DNA of 64,000 bases from Williamsia muralis NBRC 105860 (GCF_001598915.1 NZ_BDAP01000007.1:1-64000), one strand, 5' to 3'. Positions 7,996 to 17,102 are shown, numbered from the stretch's first letter. Translations and numbers: made by a program. Notes: a model not told the origin generated them from the letters alone.

Positions 7996-9416
7996 TGGCG
8001 ATCACACTCATCCGCGGCGGCACGGTGGTGTCCTCGACCGGCAGACAACTCATCGACGTGTTGATCGACGGCGAGACGATCGTCGCGCTCGTCGAACCGG
8101 GCGCCACTGCGCTGGGCGCCGATCTCTCCGCCACCGCCGACACCGTCCTCGACGCCACCGGCAAGTACGTCATCCCCGGCGGTGTGGACGCGCACACCCA
8201 TATGCAGATGCCATTCGGTGGCACCACCGCGTCGGATACCTTCGAAACGGGTACCCGTGCAGCGGCTTTCGGCGGTACCACCACCATTGTCGACTTCGCC
8301 ATCCAGACACCCGGGGAGCGATTGCAGGACACCCTCGGCGCGTGGCATGACAAAGCGGCGGGCAACTGCGCGATCGACTACGGGTTCCATCAGATCATCG
8401 GCGATGTCAACGACGAATCCCTCTCGGCCATGAGCGAACTGGTGGCCGAAGGGGTCACCAGCTTCAAGTTGTTCATGGCCTACCCGGGCGTCTACTACTC
8501 CGATGACGGCCAGATCCTGCGGGCGATGCAGAAGTCCGCCGACACCGGCGCGCTGATGATGATGCACGCCGAGAACGGCATCGCCATCGACGAATTGGTG
8601 GCCCAGCACCTCAAGCGTGGAGAGACCTCCCCGTACTTCCACGGTGTCTCACGGCCGTGGCAGCTCGAGGAAGAGGCCACGCACCGGGCCATCATGCTCG
8701 CCGATGTCACCGGAGCTCCTCTCTACGTGGTGCACGTGTCCGCCCGGCAGGCCCTCGAGCAGATCGCGACCGCACGTGGCAAGGGCGCCAACGTGTTCGC
8801 CGAGACATGCCCGCAATACCTGTACCTCTCGCTGGAGGAACAACTCGGCGCCGCTGGCTTCGAGGGTGCGAAGTGGGTGTGTTCGACGCCGCTGCGCTCA
8901 CGTGCCGAGGGTCATCAGGACGAGCTGTGGAAGTTCATCCGGACCGGCGATGTGTCCGGTGTCGCCACCGACCACTGCCCGTTCTGCATGGTGGACCAGA
9001 AGGAGCTCGGAATCTCCGACTTCTCCAAGATCCCCAACGGGATCGGCGGTGTCGAACACCGGCTCGACCTCATGTACCAGGGTGTGGTCGACGGACGCAT
9101 CAGCCTGGAGCGCTGGGTGGAGGTGTGTGCCACCACGCCGGCCCGCATGTTCGGGATGTACCCCCGCAAGGGAGTGATCTCCCCGGGAGCCGATGCCGAC
9201 GTGGTGATTTATGACCCGGCAGGTCACACGAGCATCGGGCTGGGCAAAACGCACCACATGAACATGGACTACTCGGCCTGGGAGGGTTTCGAGATCGACG
9301 GCGCCGTGCAGACGGTGCTCTCCCGGGGCAAGGTCATCGTCGATGGTGGCAGTTACCTCGGGGCCAGCTCAGACGGGCGGTTCGTGCGCCGCGAGCTGTC
9401 ACAGAACCTGCTCTGA
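7995..9416 (+). CDS. Dihydropyrimidinase / D-hydantoinase
   Basis: A 473-residue cyclic amidohydrolase that opens dihydropyrimidine or hydantoin rings to N-carbamoyl amino acids. All binuclear metal-site elements are present: HTH in DAHTHMQM, the Lys expected to be carboxylated in SFKLFMAYPG, His in MMHAENG, His in VVHVSA and Asp in ATDHCPF. The length is normal for the family. The ATG at 7995 overlaps the permease stop. With the carboxyl-terminal carbamoylase two genes downstream it forms the core ring-opening pair of the cluster. Confidence 0.93.
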   Translation: MAITLIRGGTVVSSTGRQLIDVLIDGETIVALVEPGATALGADLSATADTVLDATGKYVIPGGVDAHTHMQMPFGGTTASDTFETGTRAAAFGGTTTIVDFAIQTPGERLQDTLGAWHDKAAGNCAIDYGFHQIIGDVNDESLSAMSELVAEGVTSFKLFMAYPGVYYSDDGQILRAMQKSADTGALMMMHAENGIAIDELVAQHLKRGETSPYFHGVSRPWQLEEEATHRAIMLADVTGAPLYVVHVSARQALEQIATARGKGANVFAETCPQYLYLSLEEQLGAAGFEGAKWVCSTPLRSRAEGHQDELWKFIRTGDVSGVATDHCPFCMVDQKELGISDFSKIPNGIGGVEHRLDLMYQGVVDGRISLERWVEVCATTPARMFGMYPRKGVISPGADADVVIYDPAGHTSIGLGKTHHMNMDYSAWEGFEIDGAVQTVLSRGKVIVDGGSYLGASSDGRFVRRELSQNLL

Positions 9417-9496
9417 GAAGGCCGCTCGCCGGCAATTTTCCGACAGCGGTCCCGGTAACGGTCAACCACCGCACTCTCAACGATTGGAGACACCGC

Positions 9497-10516
9497 ATGG
9501 ATTTCGGTGTTGTCATGCAATGCAATCCGCCGGCATCGCGGGTGGTCGAACTGGCCGTCTCGGCCGAAAACCGTGGTTTCAGCCACGTGTGGACCTTCGA
9601 CTCCCACGTGTTGTGGCAGGAGCCGAACGTGATCTACAGCCAGATCCTCGCGGCCACCCGCAATGTGACCGTCGGTCCGATGGTCACCAATCCGCTCACG
9701 CGTGACGCAACGGTGACCGCCTCGACGTTCGCCACGCTCAACTCGATGTTCGGAAATCGCACGGTGTGCGGTATCGGCCGGGGCGACTCGGCCGTGCGTG
9801 TGCTGTCGGGCAAGCCATCCACACTGGCGACTTTGCGCGAAAGCATCGATGTCATCAAAGAACTCGGCAACGGGCGTAGTGCCACGATCAACGGCACGTC
9901 CGTGCGCTTCCCCTGGGCGGGCAAATCGCGTCTCGACGTCTACGGCGCCGGGTACGGACCGAAGGCGCTCGAGATGATCGGTCAGGTCGCCGACGGGTTC
10001 ATCCTGCAACTCGCCGATCCCGCCATCGTCCGATGGACGGTGGAACGCGTGAAGCAAGCAGCCGAGGCGGCGGGGCGTGATCCCGCGGCGGTATCGATCG
10101 TGGTCGCCGCCCCGGCCTACGTCGGAGACGATCTGGACCACCAACGCGATCAATGCCGCTGGTTCGGCGGAATGGTGGGCAACCACGTCGCAGACCTCGT
10201 CGACAAATACGGCGGTGACGGCGCGCAGGTACCTTCGGCCCTCACCGACTACATCAAGAACCGGCAGGGTTACGACTACAACGAACACGGCCGAGTGGGC
10301 AACAGCCACACCGCATTTGTGCCCGACGAGATCATCGATCGGTTCTGCATCCTCGGTCCACCGGAGCGTCATGTCGAGCGACTGGAGGAACTGCACGCCC
10401 TCGGTGTCGACCAGTTCGCCGTCTACCTTCAGCACGACGGTAAGGACTCCACCCTCGACGCGTACGGCGAGACGATCATTCCCGCCCTCGCGCCCACAGT
10501 CGCTGCGCGATCATGA
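9497..10516 (+). CDS. LLM-class flavin/F420-dependent oxidoreductase (TIGR03842-like)
   Basis: A 339-residue luciferase-like TIM-barrel oxidoreductase. It begins MDFGVVMQ, has the barrel strands GFSHVWTFDSH and VTVGPMVTNP, and the cofactor-binding loop GIGRGDSAVR. The closest family I recognise is the TIGR03842 group of LLM proteins, often found beside hydantoinase genes. Mycobacteriales make F420, so F420H2 is a likely cofactor, but FMN cannot be excluded. It may reduce or oxidatively open the ring before or after the dihydropyrimidinase. ATG at 9497 follows a GGAG site; an 80-bp gap precedes the gene. Confidence 0.85.
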   Translation: MDFGVVMQCNPPASRVVELAVSAENRGFSHVWTFDSHVLWQEPNVIYSQILAATRNVTVGPMVTNPLTRDATVTASTFATLNSMFGNRTVCGIGRGDSAVRVLSGKPSTLATLRESIDVIKELGNGRSATINGTSVRFPWAGKSRLDVYGAGYGPKALEMIGQVADGFILQLADPAIVRWTVERVKQAAEAAGRDPAAVSIVVAAPAYVGDDLDHQRDQCRWFGGMVGNHVADLVDKYGGDGAQVPSALTDYIKNRQGYDYNEHGRVGNSHTAFVPDEIIDRFCILGPPERHVERLEELHALGVDQFAVYLQHDGKDSTLDAYGETIIPALAPTVAARS

Positions 10517-10541
10517 CCGGCGCGGAACAGAAAGGACCGTC

Positions 10542-11855
10542 ATGACCCCCTCCGAATCGCACGCCTCCGGGTCCGTTCGGGTCGAATCGAAGTCGGCGTC
10601 CGACACCGCGTTCCTCGATGACTTCGCCACCATGTCGACCTTCGGCGCCACCACGGCGGGCGGTGTCGAACGACAGGCCGCGACAGCCGCCGATGCCGAC
10701 AACCGGCGCTGGCTGAGCCGGTGGCTCACCGATCGCGGGTTCACCGTTCTCTACGACCGCGTCGGCAACATGTTCGGCCTCTACGAACTCGTACCGGGGG
10801 CGCCCTACGTGCTCGCGGGTTCGCATCTGGACAGTCAGCCACGCGGCGGACGCTTCGACGGTGCGTACGGTGTGCTGGCTGCCGCCCACGCGATGGACAG
10901 GCTGCGCCGTCATTACACCGACCACCCGGAGCACGCCCGCCACAACCTGGCAGTGATCAACTGGTTCAACGAGGAAGGCTCTCGCTTCAAGCCGTCGATG
11001 CAGGGCAGTGGCGTCTTCACCGGGAAGATCGCCCTGCAGGCTGCCCTCGACACCACCGACGCCGACGGGACCACCGTGGCGCAGGCGTTGGGCGCGTGGG
11101 ACATGCTCGGCGACAACGACGTCTTCACCGTCGGTGACCACCACACCGCCGGCGGCCGCGCTGTCGCGTCGTACGCCGAGATCCACATCGAGCAGGGCCG
11201 CGAGCTGGACAAGGCCGGTGTGCTGATGGGTGTGGTGCCCTCCACCTGGGGAGCCAACAAATACGAGATCTCGGTGCTGGGCGCTCAATCCCATACCGGG
11301 GCCACCGCCATCGCCGACCGTCAGGACGCCCTGTACGGGGCAGCCAAAGTTGTTGTGGCACTGCGTGAACTTGCTGATGAGTACGGTGATGACCTGCACA
11401 CGTCCTGTGGTCAGCTGACCGTGTACCCCAACTCGCCGGTGGTGGTCGCCCGCGAGGTGGACATGCATCTCGACCTGCGTTCGCCGTCCGATGAGTTGCT
11501 CGAGGAGGCCGACGCCAAGTTGACCCGGGCGTTCGCCGAGATCGAGGTGGCCGCCGACGTCAAGATCGAGCGACGTTTCGCACACACCTGGAAAGGCCAT
11601 ACCTATCAGCCAGAAGGCGTGGCTTTGGCCGAAGAGGTGATCGATGCCCTGGGGCACAGCCACATGCAGGTGCGCACCCGTGCAGGCCACGACTCGACCA
11701 ACATGAAGGACGTGGTTCCCACCGTGATGTTGTTCATCCCGAGCGTCGACGGGGTATCCCACGCCGAGAACGAATACACGCACGACGGCGATCTCACCGC
11801 GGGGGTCGACGTGCTGACCGAGACCGTGGCGCGGATGGTGGAAGGCAAACTGTGA
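10542..11855 (+). CDS. M20-family N-carbamoyl-amino-acid hydrolase / beta-ureidopropionase
   Basis: A 437-residue amidase of the hydantoinase/carbamoylase group. Metal and catalytic residues are visible: H and D in GSHLDSQPRGGRFDGAYG, the catalytic Glu in FNEEGSRF, a His in EIHIEQG and the last His in TRAGHDSTNM. It would remove the carbamoyl group from the dihydropyrimidinase product, giving ammonia, CO2 and an alpha- or beta-amino acid. The ATG at 10542 follows GAAAGGA; a longer reading to 10077 overlaps the previous gene and is rejected. Its TGA overlaps the GTG of the aminotransferase. Confidence 0.92.
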   Translation: MTPSESHASGSVRVESKSASDTAFLDDFATMSTFGATTAGGVERQAATAADADNRRWLSRWLTDRGFTVLYDRVGNMFGLYELVPGAPYVLAGSHLDSQPRGGRFDGAYGVLAAAHAMDRLRRHYTDHPEHARHNLAVINWFNEEGSRFKPSMQGSGVFTGKIALQAALDTTDADGTTVAQALGAWDMLGDNDVFTVGDHHTAGGRAVASYAEIHIEQGRELDKAGVLMGVVPSTWGANKYEISVLGAQSHTGATAIADRQDALYGAAKVVVALRELADEYGDDLHTSCGQLTVYPNSPVVVAREVDMHLDLRSPSDELLEEADAKLTRAFAEIEVAADVKIERRFAHTWKGHTYQPEGVALAEEVIDALGHSHMQVRTRAGHDSTNMKDVVPTVMLFIPSVDGVSHAENEYTHDGDLTAGVDVLTETVARMVEGKL

Positions 11856-13237
11856 CCGATACGTTCGAGAACACACCGTTCGGGGGCCAGGACGCATTCG
11901 ACGAGGCTCGCGAGGCCGGCCGCCGTGCCCACGAACTCGACCGCGCCCACGTCTTCCACTCGTGGTCGGCGCAGGCTCAGATCTCACCGATGACGATCCT
12001 CGCGGCGTCGGGTTCACACATCTGGGACGGCGACGGCAACCGGCTGTTGGACTTCTCGTCGCAGATGGTGAACACCAATGTGGGACACCAGCATCCGAGA
12101 GTGGTCGAGGCCATCGCCGAACAGGCGCGCACGCTGTGCACCATCGCACCCCAGCATGTCAACGTGGCACGGTCCGAAGCTGCACGCCTGATCGCCGAAC
12201 GCACCCCCGGTGACCTCGACCGCATCTTCTTCACCAACGGCGGCGCGGATGCCGTCGAACATGCGGTGCGGATGGCGCGGCTGCACACCGGACGGCGCAA
12301 GGTGCTGACCCGCTTCCGGTCCTATCACGGCGGCACCGACACAGCGATCAACATGACCGGCGACCCACGACGCTGGCCGAACGACTACGGCGCCGCGGGG
12401 GTGGTCCACTTCTTCGGCCCGTTCTTGTACCGCACGCAGTTCCACTCGGTCGACGAGCAGCAGGAGTGTGAGCGCGCACTCGAACATCTCGAGGCCGTCA
12501 TCTCCATGGAGGGTCCTGCGACCATCGCCGCGATCGTCCTCGAACCGGTGCCCGGAACCGCGGGGATCATGGTCCCACCGCCGGGGTACTTGGCCGGTGT
12601 CCGTGAACTCTGCGACCGGTTCGGCATCGTCATGATCGCGGACGAGGTGATGGCGGGGTTCGGGCGGACGGGGGAGTGGTTCTCCATCAACCACTCCGGA
12701 GTGGTACCCGACCTCATCACGTTCGCCAAAGGCGTGAACTCGGGGTACGTGCCGCTCGGCGGTGTCGCGATCAGCGGTGCGATCGCCGAGACGTTCGCCG
12801 ACCGTGCGTACCCGGGCGGGTTGACCTATTCCGGACACCCGTTGGCGACAGCCGCAGCGGTCGCGACCATCAACGCCATGACCGAGGAAGGCATCGTCGA
12901 GAATGCAGCGGCCATCGGACGCGACGTCCTCGGGCCCGGGCTCGCCGAGCTGGCGGCACGACATCGCAGCGTCGGCGAGGTGCGTGGGATCGGCGTTTTC
13001 TGGGCGGTGGAGCTGGTCAAGGACCAGGGCACCCGAGAACCGTTGGCGCCGTACGGTTCCACCAGCGCAGCCATGAACGACGTCATAGGCGCGTGCAAGA
13101 AGGGTGGGCTGTTGCCGTTTGCCAACTTCAACCGCCTGCACATGGTGCCCCCGTGCACGGTGAGCCCGGCCGAGGTCGCCGAAGGCCTGGAGATCCTCGA
13201 CGCCGCACTCACCGTCGCCGACGCGTTGGTCGGCTGA
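11852..13237 (+). CDS. Class III PLP-dependent aminotransferase (omega-amino acid type)
   Basis: A 461-residue aminotransferase. PLP-site elements are TNGGADAVEHAVRMAR (phosphate loop), ADEVMAGFGRTG (the Asp that holds the pyridine nitrogen) and the Schiff-base Lys at about residue 293 in FAKGVNSGY. Class III enzymes deaminate omega-amino acids such as beta-alanine or 3-aminoisobutyrate to semialdehydes, the logical step after the carbamoylase. GTG start at 11852 overlaps the carbamoylase stop (GTGA). It is the last gene of the cluster; no semialdehyde dehydrogenase follows. Confidence 0.9.
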   Translation: MTDTFENTPFGGQDAFDEAREAGRRAHELDRAHVFHSWSAQAQISPMTILAASGSHIWDGDGNRLLDFSSQMVNTNVGHQHPRVVEAIAEQARTLCTIAPQHVNVARSEAARLIAERTPGDLDRIFFTNGGADAVEHAVRMARLHTGRRKVLTRFRSYHGGTDTAINMTGDPRRWPNDYGAAGVVHFFGPFLYRTQFHSVDEQQECERALEHLEAVISMEGPATIAAIVLEPVPGTAGIMVPPPGYLAGVRELCDRFGIVMIADEVMAGFGRTGEWFSINHSGVVPDLITFAKGVNSGYVPLGGVAISGAIAETFADRAYPGGLTYSGHPLATAAAVATINAMTEEGIVENAAAIGRDVLGPGLAELAARHRSVGEVRGIGVFWAVELVKDQGTREPLAPYGSTSAAMNDVIGACKKGGLLPFANFNRLHMVPPCTVSPAEVAEGLEILDAALTVADALVG

Positions 13238-13295
13238 CGGCGAGCGGTCGGTCAAAATCGGCTGGTGTGCCGTCCGGCGTCGTTACCCGGTCCGC

Positions 13296-14168
13296 TTACT
13301 CCTCGACAGCGGCGGTGAGTGCATCGATGTCGTTCTCGGACAACTCGATTCCGGCCGCGGCCATGTTGTCTTCCAGGTGGTCGACGCTGGACGTCCCCGG
13401 AATGGGCAGTATCACAGGCGATTTCGCGAGCAACCAGGCGAGCGCGAGCTGAGAGGGGCTGGCTTGCTTCTGTTCGGCGATGGCGGCGAGCTTGCTGCCA
13501 GGGCCGGCGAGTTCGCCGGTGGCGAGCGGGAACCAGGGGATGAAGCCGATGTTCTCGGCGGTGCAGTGGTCGAGGAGCGGTTGCGCGCTGCGGTTGGTGA
13601 GGTTGTACAGGTTCTGCACGCTGGCGATCTCGACGATCTTCTGTGCCTCGATCAACTGGTCGACGTTGATCTCGGAGAGGCCGATCTGATTGATCTTGCC
13701 CTCCTCCTGCAGCAGCTTCAGTTCGCCGATCTGGTCGGCGAGATCGACCTTCGGATCGATGCGGTGCAGCTGGAACAGAGGGATCCGCTCGATGTCGAGG
13801 ATGCGCAGACTCATCTCGGCCTGCTGGCGTAGGTATTCGGGCCTGCCGACCGGCCGCCAGTCACCCGGGCCGCTGCGCGTCAGGCCCGCCTTGGTCGCGA
13901 TGACGAGGTCATCGGTATAGGGGTGGAGGGCTTCCTTGATCAGCGGTTCCGCGATCGCCGGGCCGTAGGAGTCGGCGGTGTCGATGAGGTTGACCCCGAG
14001 ATCCACGGCTCGACGCAACACCTTCACGGCTTCCTCGGGGTTCGCGGGCGGTCCCCACACGCCGGGCCCGGTCAACTGCATCGTTCCGTAGCCGAGTCTG
14101 TTGACATTCAAGGATCCGCCGATGGCGAATTGTCCGGATTGCTGTGCGGCTGTGGTGTTGCTGGTCAT
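13296..14168 (-). CDS. Aldo/keto reductase
   Basis: A 290-residue NADPH-dependent (alpha/beta)8 oxidoreductase. The catalytic tetrad is visible: Asp and Tyr in DTADSYG, Lys in VIATKAGL and His in FQLHRIDP, and the C-terminal cofactor-binding stretch PVILPIPGTSSVDHLEDN is typical. It stands alone, convergent with the aminotransferase and divergent from the NUDIX gene, so its substrate cannot be inferred. Length and motifs are normal. Confidence 0.9.
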   Translation of the reverse strand: MTSNTTAAQQSGQFAIGGSLNVNRLGYGTMQLTGPGVWGPPANPEEAVKVLRRAVDLGVNLIDTADSYGPAIAEPLIKEALHPYTDDLVIATKAGLTRSGPGDWRPVGRPEYLRQQAEMSLRILDIERIPLFQLHRIDPKVDLADQIGELKLLQEEGKINQIGLSEINVDQLIEAQKIVEIASVQNLYNLTNRSAQPLLDHCTAENIGFIPWFPLATGELAGPGSKLAAIAEQKQASPSQLALAWLLAKSPVILPIPGTSSVDHLEDNMAAAGIELSENDIDALTAAVEE

Positions 14169-14324
14169 ATAGGCACTCCCGATTGGAGATCGAAGACTGG
14201 ATTGGACGGGTCATTTCACGGTAGACCCGATCGGCGCGGGGCGCTTCTGGGGTTCATGGCGTCCGAGGTGTCGCGGGCTAACCTGGTGTTCTGACGTCCG
14301 AACGAACACCGTGAAGGGATCCGA

Positions 14325-14783
14325 GTGCCGAAGCTCAGTGCCGGGATCATGCTGTACCGCAGTCGTGATGGACGCACCGAGGTGCTGATCGCGCACCCTG
14401 GTGGTCCGTTCTGGGCCCGCAAAGACGAAGCGGCGTGGTCCATCCCGAAAGGGGAGTACACCGAGGAGGAAGAGCCCCTGGACGCCGCTCGTCGGGAGTT
14501 CCGCGAAGAGCTCGGTCTGGACGTACCCGGCGGTGAGGTCGCAGAACTCGGGGTGATCAAACAGTCGGGTGGAAAGATCGTCACCGCGTTCGCGATCGGG
14601 GCCGACCTCGACATCACCGGCGCGGTGAGCAACGAGTTCGAGATGGAATGGCCGCCGCGGTCGGGGACGATGAAGTCGTTTCCCGAAGTCGACCGGGTTG
14701 CCTGGTTCGACGTGGAGACGGCGCGCGTGAAATTGCTCAAGGGGCAACGCCCGTTCCTCGATCGGCTGCTCGATCTGCTCTGA
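14325..14783 (+). CDS. NUDIX hydrolase (MutT-like)
   Basis: A 152-residue NUDIX pyrophosphohydrolase. The NUDIX box GX5EX7REUXEEXGU is complete: it starts at GEYTEE and ends REFREELGL. Such proteins hydrolyse nucleoside diphosphates linked to a moiety X, for example oxidised nucleotides. The GTG at 14325 follows AAGGGAT. It is a single-gene unit ending 20 bp before the convergent MarR gene. Confidence 0.9.
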   Translation: MPKLSAGIMLYRSRDGRTEVLIAHPGGPFWARKDEAAWSIPKGEYTEEEEPLDAARREFREELGLDVPGGEVAELGVIKQSGGKIVTAFAIGADLDITGAVSNEFEMEWPPRSGTMKSFPEVDRVAWFDVETARVKLLKGQRPFLDRLLDLL

Positions 14784-14803
14784 GAATGCGAAATGCGGCG
14801 GGA

Positions 14804-15310
14804 TCAGTCCGGCATGGCGCGCGACACCTTGCGCAGCAGCTGAACAAGAGTGGCGCGCTCTTTCGCGGTGAGTCCGGCGAGCACTGCGGTGTCTCGGGCC
14901 AGTCGCCTCGGGAACTGGGCGTGGACCAATTCGCGGCCGGTGTCGGTCAGCTCCAGCAACACCACCCGGCCGTCACGGTCGGATTTCCTGCGCGCCAGTA
15001 GACCGAGCTCGGCGAGGCGCTCGGTGAGTTTGGTGATGGATGCGCCGCTGAGCTTTGTCGTCGACACCACCTCGCTGGCACGCAACGGGCGGTCGGCGCG
15101 GGCCAGTGCGCCCAGGATGTCGAACTCCGACCGGGTGATGGCATGGGCGTCCAGATCGCGGTCGAGTTGGTGGGCGAGGACCGACGAGATCCGGTTGATC
15201 CGTCCGATCACTTCCACGGGTTCGGTGTCGAGATCGGGATATGTCCTGGCCCATTCCTGCCGAACCCGCTCGACGACGTCCGACGGCTCATTCTCTTCGA
15301 CCACCGGCAC
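14804..15310 (-). CDS. MarR-family transcriptional regulator
   Basis: A 168-residue winged-helix regulator. The wHTH region spans about residues 55-125, with the recognition part LRASEVVSTTKLSGASITKLTERL and the wing DRDGRVVLLELTDTG. A GTG start at 15308-15310 is used. It is divergent from the FUSC membrane protein with only 55 bp between them, and an inverted repeat lies in that gap, so it probably represses both itself and the FUSC gene in response to a small aromatic or acidic ligand. Confidence 0.9.
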   Translation of the reverse strand: MPVVEENEPSDVVERVRQEWARTYPDLDTEPVEVIGRINRISSVLAHQLDRDLDAHAITRSEFDILGALARADRPLRASEVVSTTKLSGASITKLTERLAELGLLARRKSDRDGRVVLLELTDTGRELVHAQFPRRLARDTAVLAGLTAKERATLVQLLRKVSRAMPD

Positions 15311-15335
15311 AGCTTATCGACCCAGGATATTTAGT

Positions 15336-15353
15336 TCACTAGTAAAATAGTGA
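15336..15353. promoter_or_regulatory. Putative MarR operator, inverted repeat TCACTA-N6-TAGTGA
   Basis: A perfect 6-bp inverted repeat with a 6-nt spacer lies in the AT-rich gap between the divergent MarR and FUSC genes. The size and position fit a MarR dimer site overlapping both promoters. Assignment to this MarR protein is inference from position. Confidence 0.5.
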
Positions 15354-15365
15354 TAAATTACTTAT

Positions 15366-16475
15366 GTGCCTCTCACCGTCCCCGTCATCGACCGGGTCCA
15401 TCGGAGCAGGTCGGCGCTGCTTCACTCGCTCGATCCGCAGACCTGGCGGTCCGCCGTCGTCACCGTCGAGACCGGCAACACTGCGATTGCTTCGGCAGTC
15501 CGGGTGGGACTGGCGGTGGCCTTGGTGCTGGTTGTCGGTGGGCTCACGGGCCACCGAGACGTCGCGGGATTCGCCGCGTTGGGTGCGCTCACCTCGGCCT
15601 TCTGTCGCCCCGACCCTTTTCGGGTTCGTCTGCCCCGACTGGTGGTGACGGGGGTGATGGTCACCGGGTACGTCGCATTAGGTGCGGTGCTGGGGGCAGC
15701 GGGGGTATCTCTCGCCGGAGAGGTGGTGACCATCGCACTCGCCGCAGGTTTCGCCGCGCTGGTACTGGGAGCGTTACGGGTGGTCGGCCCCGGCCCGGTC
15801 GTGATGGTCTTCGCTGCGGCAGGCGCCGCAGATTTTGCCGACAGCGCCGACGACGTCTGGAAAGCGTCGACCGCCGCGGTGATCGGCGCGGTGGTGGGCG
15901 TGGTCGCCTCGCTTGCGCCGTGGCTTGTGATGTGGGTTCGGCGTGAACGTCCCCAGCCCCACCCGTCACCCGCTCGCGCCTCCCTGGTCCAGGAGTTGAA
16001 ACGGATCGGGGACACGGAGCTGCTGTCGCGGTCACTCCGGATCGTCGTGGCAGGCGGTGTCGCGGCCGGAATGGTCGCGGCGGTCGGTCTGCAGCATCCG
16101 ATGTGGGCGGCCATGGGTGCCGTTGCCACGCTGCAGGGCGTCAACTATCACCTGACCGTCACCAGGGGAGTCCAGCGACTGCTCGGGAACGTCGGGGGCG
16201 CTGCGATCGCCGCTGGATTGCTGGCACTGCCGATCGGCTACTGGGGCGCAGTTGTTCTCATCGCCGTTCTGCAAGTGCTCGCCGAGACACTGGTCACGGT
16301 CAATTACGTACTGTGTTCGCTACTGGTCACGCCGATGGCGCTGATGCTGACCGCTCTCGGCGCCGGACTTGCGCCCGAGGTCGCCGTCGACCGGGTGCTG
16401 GACACTGCGGTCGGAGTGGTGATCGCGGTTGTGCTGGCTGCGTTCACCATCGCCCACCACGACGCCACCGTCTGA
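15366..16475 (+). CDS. FUSC-family membrane protein (putative aromatic acid exporter)
   Basis: A 369-residue membrane protein with two sets of hydrophobic helices separated by a cytoplasmic basic loop (about residues 190-215, RRERPQPHPSPARAS). The second half contains GLQHPMWAAMGAVATLQG and GVQRLLGNVGGAAIAAGL, the FUSC/YccS-type signature in which R-x3-GT/N-x-G is conserved. Family members are thought to export aromatic carboxylic acids or related stressors. It is divergent from a MarR regulator, the usual arrangement for a ligand-induced efflux gene. Confidence 0.82.
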   Translation: MPLTVPVIDRVHRSRSALLHSLDPQTWRSAVVTVETGNTAIASAVRVGLAVALVLVVGGLTGHRDVAGFAALGALTSAFCRPDPFRVRLPRLVVTGVMVTGYVALGAVLGAAGVSLAGEVVTIALAAGFAALVLGALRVVGPGPVVMVFAAAGAADFADSADDVWKASTAAVIGAVVGVVASLAPWLVMWVRRERPQPHPSPARASLVQELKRIGDTELLSRSLRIVVAGGVAAGMVAAVGLQHPMWAAMGAVATLQGVNYHLTVTRGVQRLLGNVGGAAIAAGLLALPIGYWGAVVLIAVLQVLAETLVTVNYVLCSLLVTPMALMLTALGAGLAPEVAVDRVLDTAVGVVIAVVLAAFTIAHHDATV

Positions 16476-16491
16476 TCAGCGTCAGCTCAGA

Positions 16492-17076
16492 TCAACGCCC
16501 GATTCCCTCGGTCAGGAGGTGGGCGAGTTCGAGGTACGCCTGAGAATCGTCAAGCCCGACAGCAGCTTTCATGCCCCGCTGCTGGATTCGAACCATCGCC
16601 GAGGTGGCGACATCGGCGACGAAGTCGGCGTGCACATCACGTACGTCCCCGGTGGCAACCCCTTCGTTGATGAGTTCGCGGACTCGGCCCGCGGCGGCAC
16701 GCGTGTTCTGCTCGTACAGTTCTCGAGCCGGCGCGAAGGCGGCGAGATCTTCCATGAATGTCTCACTGGCGCGGCTGAGCGCCGCTCCCACGGCGGTGAG
16801 ATACGCGGTCAACCTCGCCTTGGTGCCGGTGATGCCGACCAGTGCTTGTTCCACCTCGGCCGTGGCCGACCGGAAGAAGTCCACGGTGACCGCTCGCACC
16901 AGATCGTCCTTGCTGCCCGCGAGTGTGTAGAGGGTGGATTTGGAGCAGCGCAGTTGCGCGGCGATCTGGTCCAGCGTGAGATGCGCGAAACCGTCGGCGA
17001 GGAACAGTGCCGCCAGTTCGTCGAACAACTCGGCCCGGCGAGCGGTGGCGTGGGTCGGCGCAGCGGGAGTGGCCAT
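16492..17076 (-). CDS. TetR-family transcriptional regulator
   Basis: A 194-residue TetR regulator. The N-terminal HTH (about residues 10-55) reads LTLDQIAAQLRCSKSTLYTL, followed by an all-helical ligand domain. The ATG at 17074-17076 was chosen; the longer reading to 17169 would cover the operator and the divergent start. It is divergent from an acyl-CoA dehydrogenase and shares a 95-bp intergenic region holding a strong palindrome, so it probably represses itself and the dehydrogenase, with an acyl-CoA as the likely inducer. Confidence 0.9.
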   Translation of the reverse strand: MATPAAPTHATARRAELFDELAALFLADGFAHLTLDQIAAQLRCSKSTLYTLAGSKDDLVRAVTVDFFRSATAEVEQALVGITGTKARLTAYLTAVGAALSRASETFMEDLAAFAPARELYEQNTRAAAGRVRELINEGVATGDVRDVHADFVADVATSAMVRIQQRGMKAAVGLDDSQAYLELAHLLTEGIGR

Positions 17077-17102
17077 GCGTCGATAGTACTGGCGAAGTGA
17101 AT

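Noticed and set aside
10476-12149. 557-codon minus-strand open frame
   Set aside because: It lies antisense to the carbamoylase and aminotransferase genes, both with complete active sites.
2203-13237. Purine (urate/allantoin) catabolic operon
   Set aside because: No uricase, allantoinase or OHCU-type gene is present; the amidohydrolase has dihydropyrimidinase motifs and is followed by a carbamoylase.
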